A DNA stretch of 64,000 bases from Flavobacterium sp. W4I14 (GCA_030817875.1 JAUSZU010000001.1:5022001-5086000), one strand, 5' to 3'. Positions 9,262 through 17,949 are shown, counted from the first letter of the stretch. The notes: generated by a model from the sequence alone, not told the origin. Program-made: numbers and translations.

Positions 9262-9368
9262 ATAGTCGTTAAAATGGTTAATTGCTTAAACGTAACAATT
9301 AAATGTTTATTTCGTGTTAAAATTACAGTTAAAAAGCCTAAATAAAAGTATTTATGGCTATGTTTTGT

Positions 9369-9376
9369 TAATTTTG
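9369..9376 (+). promoter_or_regulatory. -7 promoter box for mrp
   Basis: TAATTTTG is an exact match to TAnnTTTG, 16 bp before the mrp ATG. I do not see a convincing TTTG at -33. Confidence 0.45.
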
Positions 9377-9392
9377 AATTTAAATTAATACC

Positions 9393-10469
9393 ATGCAGAT
9401 TAGCCCGCAACAAGTTTTAGATGCGCTTAAAAATGTTGAAGATCCCGATCTTAAAAAAGATCTGGTTACTTTAAACATGATTAAAGATTTACAGATAACA
9501 GATAACCAGGTCAATTTTACATTAGAGCTTACTACACCAGCGTGTCCGATGAAGGAAATGCTGAAAAATGCCTGTACAAATGCCATCAAGCATTTTGTAT
9601 CGCCAACGGCAGAGGTAATCATCAATGTAACTTCGAGGGTTACCCAGCCAAGCAATTCATCATCGTTAGATAACATCAAAAACATCATTTTGGTTTCATC
9701 TGGAAAAGGAGGGGTTGGTAAATCTACTGTAGCGAGTAATCTGGCGGTTGTATTGGCTAAGGATGGTGCCAAAGTTGGTCTTATCGATGCCGATATTTAT
9801 GGGCCGTCGGTACCCACCATGTTCGATCTGGTTGATGCCAAGCCAGGTGCCGAAGAAACAGCGGATGGTAAAACCAAAATTTTACCGATCGAGAAATACG
9901 GGATCAAATTATTGTCGTTAGGTTTTTTTGCAGATCCGGGGCAGCCAGTGCCATGGCGCGGACCAATGGCATCCAATGCAGTAAAACAATTGTTTAACGA
10001 TACCAACTGGGGAGAGCTGGATTATCTGATCGTAGATCTTCCACCGGGAACGGGCGATATCCACATCACCATTACGCAGAGTTTCCCAATTTCGGGAGCG
10101 GTTGTGGTTACGACACCTCAACAGGTTGCTCTGGCCGATACGCACAAAGGTTTGGCTATGTTCAGGATGCCGGGAATTAATATCCCGATTTTAGGCGTTA
10201 TAGAAAACATGTCGTATTTTACACCTGCAGAATTGCCAGAGAATAAATATTATATCTTCGGAAAAGGTGGCGGTACCGAACTTGCAGCACGTTTTGATGT
10301 GCCGTTTTTAGGTGAAATTCCAATTATCCAGAGTATTTCGGAAGCTGGAGATAATGGGAAACCGGTGGCCTTAAACCAAAATCCTTTGCTTGATGTTATA
10401 TTTGGAGATATTGCAAGTAAAATTGCCCAACAGATATCCATCAACAATGCACAAATGGCGAATTGCTAA
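9393..10469 (+). CDS. mrp: Mrp/NBP35-type Fe-S carrier ATPase
   Basis: The 358-residue protein joins an N-terminal MIP18 (DUF59) domain, with its conserved Cys in TPACPMKEM, to a ParA/MinD-type ATPase. The deviant Walker A is SSGKGGVGKST (about residues 102-112), followed by GLIDADIYGPS and the Walker B-like region LIVDLPPGTGD. Members hold and transfer Fe-S clusters. The CxxC that in E. coli Mrp and ApbC follows the ENMS motif is missing; here the stretch reads ENMSYFTPAELPENKYYIFG. An Nfu-type scaffold gene starts 34 bp downstream, which supports an Fe-S role. Confidence 0.92.
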   Translation: MQISPQQVLDALKNVEDPDLKKDLVTLNMIKDLQITDNQVNFTLELTTPACPMKEMLKNACTNAIKHFVSPTAEVIINVTSRVTQPSNSSSLDNIKNIILVSSGKGGVGKSTVASNLAVVLAKDGAKVGLIDADIYGPSVPTMFDLVDAKPGAEETADGKTKILPIEKYGIKLLSLGFFADPGQPVPWRGPMASNAVKQLFNDTNWGELDYLIVDLPPGTGDIHITITQSFPISGAVVVTTPQQVALADTHKGLAMFRMPGINIPILGVIENMSYFTPAELPENKYYIFGKGGGTELAARFDVPFLGEIPIIQSISEAGDNGKPVALNQNPLLDVIFGDIASKIAQQISINNAQMANC

Positions 10470-10503
10470 AAAATTACTATTTTTATAAATTAAAATATAT
10501 ATA

Positions 10504-10749
10504 ATGAATTTAACAGAACAAGTAGAACAGGCATTGGAAACTATCAGGCCGTATTTAAAGGCTGATGGAGGTGATGTTTCTGTTGAAGAAATTACATCTG
10601 AAGGAACGGTAAAGCTTAAGCTTTTAGGCAACTGCGGTTCTTGCCCGATGAGTTTCATGACTATGAAATCTGGTATCGAACAGGCAATTATGAAAGCTGT
10701 TCCTCAGATCACTTCGGTAGTTGCCGTTAACATGGCCGAGCAAGAATAA
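10504..10749 (+). CDS. NifU C-terminal (Nfu) domain Fe-S scaffold
   Basis: The 81-residue protein is a stand-alone Nfu domain. It shows the RPYLKADGGDV segment at the start and the cluster-ligating CGSCP motif (about residues 46-50). Two such domains dimerise to hold a [4Fe-4S] cluster for delivery to target enzymes. It follows mrp by 34 bp and is probably in the same operon. This protein provides the CxxC that the neighbouring Mrp lacks, so the two may work as a pair (inference). Confidence 0.93.
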   Translation: MNLTEQVEQALETIRPYLKADGGDVSVEEITSEGTVKLKLLGNCGSCPMSFMTMKSGIEQAIMKAVPQITSVVAVNMAEQE

Positions 10750-10789
10750 GCTTTAACACTATTTAACAAGGAAGTTTTATTAATAAAAT

Positions 10790-10797
10790 TACTTTTG
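10790..10797 (+). promoter_or_regulatory. -7 box just before the carboxypeptidase-regulatory-like gene
   Basis: TACTTTTG matches TAnnTTTG exactly and lies only 5 bp before the ATG at 10803, so a transcript from it would be almost leaderless. No good -33 element is visible and read-through from nfu is possible. Confidence 0.3.
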
Positions 10798-10802
10798 TCT
10801 TA

Positions 10803-11438
10803 ATGAGATATTGTGTTGCCCTAATTTGCCTTATTTTTTCTGTAACCACTTTTGCACAACAAAAGCCGGCACAGGATAAACTCATCCAATTTTCTGGGAT
10901 TATTACCGATATCGATAGCTCAAACGTGATTCCTTATGTTACCATCACCAATCTTTCTGCGAAGAGTAAAAGGGTTGGTGCTGATTATAGGGGGTATTTT
11001 ACCTTCATTGTAAATCCTGGCGATACCATCTTGTTCACGGCCATTGGCTATAAGAAATTTTCTACGGTAATTCCAGAAAGCACACCGGACAGCAAGTACA
11101 CCATTATGGTTAAACTGAAAGCCAATGTGATCGATTTACCGTCGGTGCGTGTTTTTCCATGGGCAACGACAGAAGAATTTACCCGCGAGTTTTTATCAAT
11201 GAAACTGGCGGATGATGATATGGCCATAGCCAAAAAGAACCTCTCACGCTCCTCAATTGATGGTTTAATCCAAACTTTACCGCGTGACGGACAGGAAATT
11301 GGAAGTCAGAATTACCGGTATAATTTTGATAGGATGATTAATAAGAATATGGTGCAAACCAATCCTCTACTTAATCCTTTCGCCTGGGGCAAGCTGATGC
11401 AGCAGATTTTTGATGGCGATAAGAGTAGGACGAATTAG
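10803..11438 (+). CDS. Secreted CarboxypepD_reg-like protein
   Basis: A 211-residue exported protein with a signal peptide (MRYCVALICLIFSVTTFAQQ). It has one carboxypeptidase-regulatory-like beta-sandwich domain (about residues 28-110) with the usual FSGIITDIDSSNVIPYVTI, RVGADYRGYFTF and GDTILFTAIGYKKF signatures. These domains occur at the front of SusC proteins but also as single-domain envelope proteins in Bacteroidota. The C-terminal 100 residues are helical and polar. A paralogue of similar layout lies at 33725-34477. Function unknown. Confidence 0.8.
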   Translation: MRYCVALICLIFSVTTFAQQKPAQDKLIQFSGIITDIDSSNVIPYVTITNLSAKSKRVGADYRGYFTFIVNPGDTILFTAIGYKKFSTVIPESTPDSKYTIMVKLKANVIDLPSVRVFPWATTEEFTREFLSMKLADDDMAIAKKNLSRSSIDGLIQTLPRDGQEIGSQNYRYNFDRMINKNMVQTNPLLNPFAWGKLMQQIFDGDKSRTN

Positions 11439-11447
11439 TCCCATGGC

Positions 11448-11556
11448 GTCGTCATCTCGACTGAAGCGAAGCGAAATGGAGAGATCTATCTTTTAGATTT
11501 AGCTTCGCTGAGCACTTCGTGGTTCTCGACTACGTTGCACTCCGCTCGAAATGACA
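11448..11556. repeat. Intergenic inverted-repeat element (CGTCATCTCGACTG... type)
   Basis: About 109 bp between converging genes. The ends are complementary (GTCATCTCGA ... TCGAAATGAC) with inner palindromic parts (AGCGAAGCGAAATGGAGAG). A fragment with the same CGTCATTCC...GTGGAGAGATCT words lies at 14090-14120. No gene fits here. Confidence 0.7.
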
Positions 11557-11574
11557 ACCGTAGTAATTGCAGGA

Positions 11575-11606
11575 ATAAAAAAAGGGAAAACGTTTCCATT
11601 TTCCCT
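11575..11606 (-). terminator. Terminator of def
   Basis: An 8-bp stem AGGGAAAA/TTTTCCCT with loop CGTTTCCA; on the minus strand it is followed by a T-run. It starts 20 bp past the def stop. Confidence 0.8.
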
Positions 11607-11626
11607 CTAATATCTTACATCAAAAC

Positions 11627-12187
11627 TTATCTTTTCTTACTTTTATTCGGAAACTTCATTTTGTAATCTGTTTTGATGTTTCCTTTCGAAATCGCATCCA
11701 GTTTGCTTTTAAGCATGGTTTTGCGAAGAACACTTACTTTATCGGTAAATAATTTTCCTTCAATATGATCGTATTCATGTTGGATTACACGCGCTGGCAT
11801 TCCGTCTACATCCTCGGTGTGTTCTACCCAGTTTTCGTCAAAATAGGTAATTTTGACATTCGGCTTGCGCATAATGTTTTCGCGGATATCAGGAATACTT
11901 AAGCAGCCTTCGTTAAAACTCCAGGCCTCTCCCGTTTCTTCCAAAATTTCGGCATTGATAAATACCTTTTTGTAGCCCGGTGTGCCATCTTCATCTTCAC
12001 CTGTATCAACAATAAACAAACGGATAGGCAAGCCAATTTGAGGGGCAGCTAAGCCTACACCATTTGCATAATACATGGTGTCGAACATGTCGCTGATCAA
12101 TTGTTTTAATCCTGGATAATCTTTATCGATATCGGTTCCTACCTTTTTTAAAACAGGGTCGCCGTAAGCTACTATTGGTAATTTCAT
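11627..12187 (-). CDS. def: Peptide deformylase
   Basis: The 186-residue enzyme removes the N-terminal formyl group from new proteins. Three metal/active-site motifs are present: GVGLAAPQIG (about residues 42-51), EGCLS (about 91) with the metal-binding Cys, and HEYDH (about 136) with the two His ligands and catalytic Glu. I place the start at 12187 (MKLPIVAYGDP). A longer frame runs 12 codons upstream, but those codons come from the dispersed repeat at 12208-12290 and do not belong to the family. Confidence 0.95.
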   Translation of the reverse strand: MKLPIVAYGDPVLKKVGTDIDKDYPGLKQLISDMFDTMYYANGVGLAAPQIGLPIRLFIVDTGEDEDGTPGYKKVFINAEILEETGEAWSFNEGCLSIPDIRENIMRKPNVKITYFDENWVEHTEDVDGMPARVIQHEYDHIEGKLFTDKVSVLRKTMLKSKLDAISKGNIKTDYKMKFPNKSKKR

Positions 12188-12207
12188 TGTATTATATTTA
12201 TGTCGCC

Positions 12208-12290
12208 CGTCATTGCGAGGCACGAAGCAATCTTAATGCGCTGGGTTAACTAGCGATCGTTGTAGGATTGCTTTGTGCCTCGCAATGAAG
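12208..12290 (-). repeat. Dispersed 83-bp inverted-repeat element, copy 1 (reverse orientation)
   Basis: Long complementary arms (TCATTGCGAGGCACGAAGCA / TGCTTTGTGCCTCGCAATGA) flank a core with TAGCGATCGTTGTAG. Its reverse complement matches the copy at 36154-36236 nearly base for base, including ACAACGATCGCTAGT. It lies between def and the M16 peptidase gene. Confidence 0.85.
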
Positions 12291-12334
12291 AAAAGTCAAA
12301 CAATGCAAACGCATTTTTTTTACAAAAATAAGAA

Positions 12335-13567
12335 TTATTCCTCTATTGGGCAGAAAGTAAAGATATTCAGTTGCTCAATATTTAAAATCTCATCCGTAAC
12401 TTCTGCCATTTGCTTGGTGGTAACCGCATTGATTTTCTCAAAAACAGTTTCCAGCGAATCGATTTTGTTGTGATCGATCAGGCTTTTGGCCATCGAAATG
12501 ATTAAACCGATCCTGTTTTCCTCCCCTAAGGCAATCTGTCCGATAAATTTGTTCTTAGCTTTTTGTAACTGCAATTCATTTAAAGGATGTTCTCTGAGCT
12601 TTTTGATCTCCTTAAAGATTAAAGAGAGTGCTTTGGCTTGCTTTTCTTTATCTGTTCCGAAGTAAATGGAAAAAATACCTGTATCGCTTAATGGAGAAAA
12701 ATTGGACTCGATGGTATAGGCAATCCCGTATTTTTCCCTGATCTGCAGATTTAATAGCGAACTCATTCCATTACCGCCAAAGTAATTATTCAACAGCATT
12801 AAAGGCACCTTTTGCGATTGATGCGTAGAATATGCCTGCCTGCCTAAAATACAGTGTGCCTGCATAATCGGCTTGTAGATGGTAGTATTATTTTGTGCGA
12901 TTATACCTGGTTTAATCCTTTCTTTGTTTGGATTATTCTCTTCAACATCAGCAAAATGTTTGCTCCCTTTGTTTACAACACTATTTAAGGTGTAATTGCC
13001 TAAAACGGCCACTACAATTTCGTTTGTGCGGTAATTAGCTTTTCTGAAATTAAGTACATCCTCCCTGGTAAAATGCTGAACAGATTCGGTTGTACCCAAA
13101 ATGTTGTTGCCCAGTGCATGGCCAGCGAAAAGCATATCTTCAAAATCATCGTTTATGGCCTCTTCCGGTTGATCTAAATAAGAAGAGATTTCATCCAGGA
13201 TTACACTTTTTTCTTTATCCATTTCCTCTTCAGGAAAGGTAGAGTGGAACAGAATATCGTTGAAAAGATCTAATGTTCTATCTAAATATGGATTCAAAAA
13301 AGAAGCGTGCACGCAGGTGTATTCTTTTGTAGTATAGGCATTTAAATCTGCCCCAACACTCTCTAAACGGTTTAAAATCTGGTTGGTACTTCGTTTTTCA
13401 GTACGTTTAAAGATCAGATGTTCGATAAAGTGTGCCAAACCCGCTTTATTTTCAGGCTCGTCGCGCGATCCTGTGTTGACGATGATGCATGCGTGAGATA
13501 TGGCAGAGGCAGAGGGCACATGCAGTAAGCGTATGCCGTTTGGCAAAGTGTGAACATTGTATTTCAT
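12335..13567 (-). CDS. M16-family zinc peptidase (insulinase-like)
   Basis: The 410-residue protein has the inverted zinc motif HFIEH (about residues 45-49) with the following Glu-rich helix, and a second M16 lobe (NNYFGGNGMSSLLNLQIREK region, about residues 250-270). It has no signal peptide, so it is probably cytoplasmic. The single-chain length of about 410 residues fits the processing-peptidase-like M16B group, which degrades peptides inside a closed chamber. A small membrane-protein gene ends 26 bp upstream on the same strand and may share its transcript. Confidence 0.9.
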   Translation of the reverse strand: MKYNVHTLPNGIRLLHVPSASAISHACIIVNTGSRDEPENKAGLAHFIEHLIFKRTEKRSTNQILNRLESVGADLNAYTTKEYTCVHASFLNPYLDRTLDLFNDILFHSTFPEEEMDKEKSVILDEISSYLDQPEEAINDDFEDMLFAGHALGNNILGTTESVQHFTREDVLNFRKANYRTNEIVVAVLGNYTLNSVVNKGSKHFADVEENNPNKERIKPGIIAQNNTTIYKPIMQAHCILGRQAYSTHQSQKVPLMLLNNYFGGNGMSSLLNLQIREKYGIAYTIESNFSPLSDTGIFSIYFGTDKEKQAKALSLIFKEIKKLREHPLNELQLQKAKNKFIGQIALGEENRIGLIISMAKSLIDHNKIDSLETVFEKINAVTTKQMAEVTDEILNIEQLNIFTFCPIEE

Positions 13568-13593
13568 TGGGGGGCAAAGATAAGGCTAATTGC

Positions 13594-14046
13594 TTACAAA
13601 GCCTCTGTATCTGGGTATTGCAATTGTAAAGCGGAAATCAATTTATTCCTGGTAGGCCTTTTGAGTATCAAAAAAATAAAATTAGCTGCACCGAATATCA
13701 AAAAGAATGAATTATGTGTCATAAAAAAACCAACAATATTGAAAAGAGCACCCCCTTCCAGCATTGCCGAACTGATGATAAACGCACTTTGATACATGTT
13801 AATCTTGGTATCGGCAGGAGCCTTTTTGTCGATTTTTACCATTAAGTTTCTGTAAAAAAAGATGCTCGCCGAAATGGTGATCAATCCCATAATCGGGAAT
13901 ATTGGGTTAAAAGGAGAAGTGGTTTTAGGATTGGCATCAAAAAACATGATTTCGCGGTTGAGAAAGATGGTTACTAATGCAAAGAGGAAAACGCCCGAGC
14001 ATAAAGCAAGGTGGATAATTTGGAGTGTTTTTAGTTTGGTATTCAT
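13594..14046 (-). CDS. Four-helix membrane protein of unknown function
   Basis: A 150-residue protein with four hydrophobic segments (about residues 8-28, 45-66, 86-108 and 112-130) and short polar links, so it is probably an inner-membrane protein. No charged catalytic motif is visible. It lies 26 bp upstream of the M16 peptidase gene on the same strand. I do not recognise a named family. Confidence 0.75.
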   Translation of the reverse strand: MNTKLKTLQIIHLALCSGVFLFALVTIFLNREIMFFDANPKTTSPFNPIFPIMGLITISASIFFYRNLMVKIDKKAPADTKINMYQSAFIISSAMLEGGALFNIVGFFMTHNSFFLIFGAANFIFLILKRPTRNKLISALQLQYPDTEAL

Positions 14047-14134
14047 TGTGGGATGTAGCTTGATTTAAATTTTAAAAAGGATGGTCGTCATTCCCGCAGT
14101 GGAGAGATCTGTATATAGATTTAAATAAAAGTAT

Positions 14135-14230
14135 CGTCATTGCGAGGTACGAAGCAATCTTACAACGATCGCTACTGGCGTGCGCATTAAGATTGCTTCG
14201 TCGGCTGAAAAAGCCTTCTCGCAATGACGA
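14135..14230 (+). repeat. Dispersed inverted-repeat element, copy 2
   Basis: It starts CGTCATTGCGAGGTACGAAG and ends TCTCGCAATGACGA, with the core ACAACGATCGCTA shared with copies 1 and 3. The right arm carries an extra small hairpin (GGCTGAAAAAGCC), which lengthens this copy to 96 bp. A piece of a second repeat type lies just before it (14090-14120). Confidence 0.8.
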
Positions 14231-14243
14231 ATCTATTGAAAAA

Positions 14244-16394
14244 TTATTTCGTTATCCCTTCTAACGAGAATAAAAACGCCCAGCGCAATGAAACATCTTT
14301 TAAATAATCGAAACGGCCTGATGCGCCGCCATGGCCAAATTCCATATTGGTTTTAAGCAGTAAAACGTTCTTATCGGTTTTCGTTGCCCTTAATTTAGCT
14401 ACCCATTTAGCAGGTTCGAAATATTGTACCTGGCTATCGTGTAAACCCGTAGTAACCAACATGTTTGGATAGGCCTTTTTCTCTACATTTTCATAAGGAG
14501 AGTAGCTTTTCATATATTCGTAAGCTGCTTTTTGCTTAGGATTGCCCCACTCATCGAACTCATTGGTGGTTAATGGGATGCTTTCATCCAACATGGTGTT
14601 AATTACATCTACAAAAGGAACATCAGCAATAATACCGTTCCATAAATCGGGAGCCATATTAGCCACAGCGCCCATCAATAAACCACCTGCGCTACCGCCA
14701 TGTGCATACAAATGGCCTTTTGAAGTATATTTCTGATCAACAAGATACTCGCCTGCTGAAATAAAATCGGTAAAGGTATTTTTCTTTTTCATCAATTTAC
14801 CGTCTTCATACCATTGGCGTCCCATTTCCTGTCCACCACGGATATTGGCAATGGCGAAAACAAAGCCACGGTTTAATAGACTTAATCTTGGCGAAGAGAA
14901 GTTTGCATCTGTACTCGACCCATAAGATCCATAAGCGTAAAGCAGCAATGGTGCATGTCCGTTCTTCTCAAAGCCTTTTTTGTAAACCAAAGCAATTGGG
15001 ATTTTTGTGCCATCTTTTGCTGTCGCGAAAACGCGTTCCGTTGCATAATCTTTAGGATCGTAACCGCCAACAACTTCCTGTTGTTTCATTAGTTTTTTAT
15101 CCTTTTTCTCGAGGTTGTAATCGTAAACTGAGTTCGGTGTGGTTAAAGAGGTGTACGAATAACGCAGTGTTTTGCTATTATATTCTGGATTTGCACCAAC
15201 GCCAGCAGCGTAAACCGGCTCATCAAACTTGATATAATAATCGCTACCATCCTTCTTCAGTACGTGTAGCTCGGTTAAGCCATTTTTACGTTCTGATAAT
15301 ACCAGATGGTCTTTAAATTCTTCTCCATATTCGAGTAAAACATCTTTCCGGTTTGGAATCACCTCTTTCCAGTTTTCTTTTTCTGTTTTATCCAGCGGGC
15401 ATTGCATCAAACGGAAATTTTTGGCGTTCCAATTGGTTACGATGTAAAATTTATCGTCAACAGCTAAAATATCATATAAAACATCTTTTGAGCGGGGTGA
15501 AAATACTTTAAACGCTGCCTCTGGATGATCGGCATCAATCATTCTATATTCGGTAGTTAATGTTCCCTGTGATGCAATAAAAATAAAACGGCCATTTTTC
15601 GATTTCATCACACCGATATAGTTGCTGTTGTCTTTTTCATCATAAACTACGGCATCTGTTTTAGCATCGGTGCCAAGCGTGTGTTTTTTAATTTTTTCGC
15701 TTAATAGTGTAACGGGGTTTTTCGAAGTATAGAAAAGTGTTTTATTATCATTTGCCCATGCTACGCCACCTTCGGTATTGGTAATGGCATCCTTTAACAT
15801 TTCGCCAGTTTCTAAATTTTTAACATTGATGGTATATTGGCGGCGCGAAACCTGATCTACGCCAAAAGCTAAAAGTTTATTGTCGGGACTAACACTAAAT
15901 CCGGTTGCGCTGTAATAGGCATGGCCTTTTGCCAGTTGATCCACATCCAAGAGTATTTCCTCCGCGGCTGATAAGCTCCCCTTTTTACGGCAATACTTGA
16001 AATATTGTTGTCCATCTTCAGTTCTGGTGTAATAGAAATAGCCGTTCCTGAAAACAGGAACAGATTCGTCTTTTTCTTTAATCCTCCCTTTCATTTCTTT
16101 AAACAGATCTGCCTGAAATTGATCTGTACTTTTCATCATCGTGTTGAGATAGGCATTTTCGGCCTTTAAATAATCGACAACTTTTGTGCTGTCGGGGCCT
16201 TTTTTAAAATAATCGATCATCCAATAGTAATTATCTACCACGGTATCGCCGTGTATAACTCTTTGGTGCGGAATAATTTCTGCTACTGGAGCTTTGGCAT
16301 CTGGCCACTTAATCGCTTTCATTTCTTTCTTTTGAGGGTTATTGCAAGCCGTAATTGCACTAAGTACGATTAGGCCAGGTAAGATACGTTTCAT
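14244..16394 (-). CDS. S9 oligopeptidase (PtrB-type), lipoprotein
   Basis: The 716-residue protein begins with a lipoprotein signal (MKRILPGLIVLSAITACNN, lipidated Cys about 17). A seven-bladed propeller covers about residues 80-440 and an alpha/beta-hydrolase domain follows. The catalytic Ser is in GGSAGG (about 567), the Asp is in TGLHDSQV (about 653) and the His is in EFGHGG (about 687). Oligopeptidase B-like enzymes cut short peptides after basic residues; membrane-anchored forms are frequent in Bacteroidota. It is separated from its neighbours by repeat-containing spacers and seems monocistronic. Confidence 0.93.
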   Translation of the reverse strand: MKRILPGLIVLSAITACNNPQKKEMKAIKWPDAKAPVAEIIPHQRVIHGDTVVDNYYWMIDYFKKGPDSTKVVDYLKAENAYLNTMMKSTDQFQADLFKEMKGRIKEKDESVPVFRNGYFYYTRTEDGQQYFKYCRKKGSLSAAEEILLDVDQLAKGHAYYSATGFSVSPDNKLLAFGVDQVSRRQYTINVKNLETGEMLKDAITNTEGGVAWANDNKTLFYTSKNPVTLLSEKIKKHTLGTDAKTDAVVYDEKDNSNYIGVMKSKNGRFIFIASQGTLTTEYRMIDADHPEAAFKVFSPRSKDVLYDILAVDDKFYIVTNWNAKNFRLMQCPLDKTEKENWKEVIPNRKDVLLEYGEEFKDHLVLSERKNGLTELHVLKKDGSDYYIKFDEPVYAAGVGANPEYNSKTLRYSYTSLTTPNSVYDYNLEKKDKKLMKQQEVVGGYDPKDYATERVFATAKDGTKIPIALVYKKGFEKNGHAPLLLYAYGSYGSSTDANFSSPRLSLLNRGFVFAIANIRGGQEMGRQWYEDGKLMKKKNTFTDFISAGEYLVDQKYTSKGHLYAHGGSAGGLLMGAVANMAPDLWNGIIADVPFVDVINTMLDESIPLTTNEFDEWGNPKQKAAYEYMKSYSPYENVEKKAYPNMLVTTGLHDSQVQYFEPAKWVAKLRATKTDKNVLLLKTNMEFGHGGASGRFDYLKDVSLRWAFLFSLEGITK

Positions 16395-16727
16395 AGCGGT
16401 TTGAATTTAGGTTGAATGCAATTTAATAATTTAGTTCAATAGTTCATTTGTCATTGGTTCATTAGTGGCATAGAGGTTAACTGGTTAATCGGTTAACTTG
16501 TAATAAGCAAGTGGTACTTCTGACCTCCGTCACCTGACTTCGGACTTATAAAATAGTTTATTTGTGATTGGTTAGTGGCATGGAGGTTAATTGTTTAATT
16601 CGGTTAATCGACTCCAAACGCCAAACTCCCAACCCCAAACTAATTGCCATTTTTGTAAAAATCCATTATGCCCATAGATAATCATCTGAATTAGAAAAAT
16701 TGATGGTAAATTGCCACATCAAATTGC
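16395..16727. other. 333-bp gene-free spacer with repeat-like words
   Basis: No plausible gene. The spacer holds GGTTAA-rich words (GAGGTTAACTGGTTAATCGG, TGGAGGTTAATTGTTTAATT), a TGACCTCCGTCACCTGACTT stretch, and the 61-bp repeat at 16585-16645. The promoter of proB should lie near its right end, but I see no clear -7 box. Confidence 0.6.
16585..16645 (+). repeat. 61-bp intergenic repeat, copy 2
   Basis: It has the same length and same ends (GGTTAATTGTTTAA ... CCCCAAACTAATT) as 6981-7041. The middle reads ACTCCAAACGCCAAACTCCC here against GCTAGACGCCCAACGCTAAG there. Confidence 0.65.
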
Positions 16728-17819
16728 TTGAAAATAATAATGAAATTAGGGTACAAAAAAATAGTTGTTAAAGTTGGTTCGAATGTAATTACACAGGCGA
16801 ATGGTTTGCCTGATGAAGGCAGGATTAAACATCTTGTGAATCAGCTGGCCGATATAAAAAAACTTAGTATTGAGGTTATTTTGGTTTCTTCAGGTGCGGT
16901 GGCATCAGGCAGAAGTTTGATCAAGGTATCTGAAAAACAAGACGCCGTAACTACCCGCCAACTACTAGCAGCCATTGGTCAGGTTAAACTGATTAATACC
17001 TATGCTAATTTTTTTGCGGCGCATGAAATTCAGTGTGCACAGGTTTTGGTTACCAAAGAAGATTTCCGCGACCGGGCACATTATTTAAACATGAAGAACT
17101 GCTTACAGATTTTGCTTCAAAATGAGGTAATCCCTGTGGTGAATGAAAACGATGTAGTTTCGGTTACTGAACTGATGTTTACCGATAATGATGAATTGGC
17201 TGGATTAATTGCTTCGATGTTAAATGCCGATGCCTTGATTATCCTGTCGAATGTAAACGGCATCTACAACGGCGATCCGAAAGTTGAAGGATCGGCTGTT
17301 ATTGAGGAAATTAATGGTTCAGTTGCTAACCTGGCTTCTTTTATACAAACGGGTAAATCGCAATTTGGCCGTGGTGGAATGATCACTAAGTCGACAATGG
17401 CACAGAAAGTAGCAAAACTGGGTATTACAGTTCATATTGCTAACGGAACGCAAGATGATGTGCTCACTTCTTTGCTAAACAATGAACTGGTGCATACACG
17501 CTTTGTTCCCGAAAAAAGTAAATCGGGCAAGAAAAAATGGATTGCCCATTCTGAAACTGCTGCTACGGGCATTGTGAAATTAAACGATGGCGCAAAAACA
17601 GTATTAACCTCTGGTAAAGCCACCAGTTTATTGCCTGTAGGTATCATCGAAATACAAACAGACTTTTTAAAAGGTGATATTATTAAAATCATAGATGAAA
17701 AAAACAATCTCATAGGACTCGGAATAGCAGAATACGGATCAGATAAAGCCAGAGAACGTATCGGACAGAAGAAACAGAAAGCGCTGGTGCATTACGATTA
17801 TTTTTACTCGGCTATTTAA
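16728..17819 (+). CDS. proB: Glutamate 5-kinase
   Basis: The 363-residue protein catalyses the first step of proline synthesis, phosphorylating glutamate to glutamyl-5-phosphate. The amino-acid kinase domain shows KIVVKVGSNV at the start, the VLVSSGAVASG-like ILVSSGAVASG motif, and VNENDVVSV (substrate binding). A C-terminal PUA domain (about residues 275-355) is present. ATGs at 16728 and 16740 are both possible; the second (MKLGYKKIVV) matches usual ProB starts better. proA follows after a 130-bp spacer that contains an inverted-repeat element. Confidence 0.95.
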   Translation: MKIIMKLGYKKIVVKVGSNVITQANGLPDEGRIKHLVNQLADIKKLSIEVILVSSGAVASGRSLIKVSEKQDAVTTRQLLAAIGQVKLINTYANFFAAHEIQCAQVLVTKEDFRDRAHYLNMKNCLQILLQNEVIPVVNENDVVSVTELMFTDNDELAGLIASMLNADALIILSNVNGIYNGDPKVEGSAVIEEINGSVANLASFIQTGKSQFGRGGMITKSTMAQKVAKLGITVHIANGTQDDVLTSLLNNELVHTRFVPEKSKSGKKKWIAHSETAATGIVKLNDGAKTVLTSGKATSLLPVGIIEIQTDFLKGDIIKIIDEKNNLIGLGIAEYGSDKARERIGQKKQKALVHYDYFYSAI

Positions 17820-17821
17820 GG

Positions 17822-17938
17822 TTTACCGCAAAGGACACAAAGAGAAGACGCAAAAGAACGCTGAGGCAGTATGAACCAAACGAAAGGGCATCACTAGCTT
17901 TGCGTTCTCTGCGAAAACTTAGCGCGCTTTGCGGTTAA
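17822..17938. repeat. Inverted-repeat element within the proBA spacer
   Basis: The ends are complementary (TTACCGCAAAG ... CTTTGCGGTTAA), with an inner partial pair (AAGACGCAAAAGAACGC and CTTTGCGTTCTCTGCG). It fills almost the whole space between proB and proA. A shorter relative (ACCACAGCGTTCACCGAG) lies at 20812-20860. Confidence 0.75.
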
Positions 17939-17949
17939 TAATTAACAAA

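Noticed and set aside
9380..9772. Open frame on the minus strand opposite mrp
   Set aside because: It is antisense to a conserved, motif-complete mrp and has no recognisable domain.
12208..12290. tRNA or structured RNA gene
   Set aside because: The long arms form one hairpin and not a cloverleaf; there is no anticodon loop or TTCGA T-loop, and the same element recurs in other spacers.
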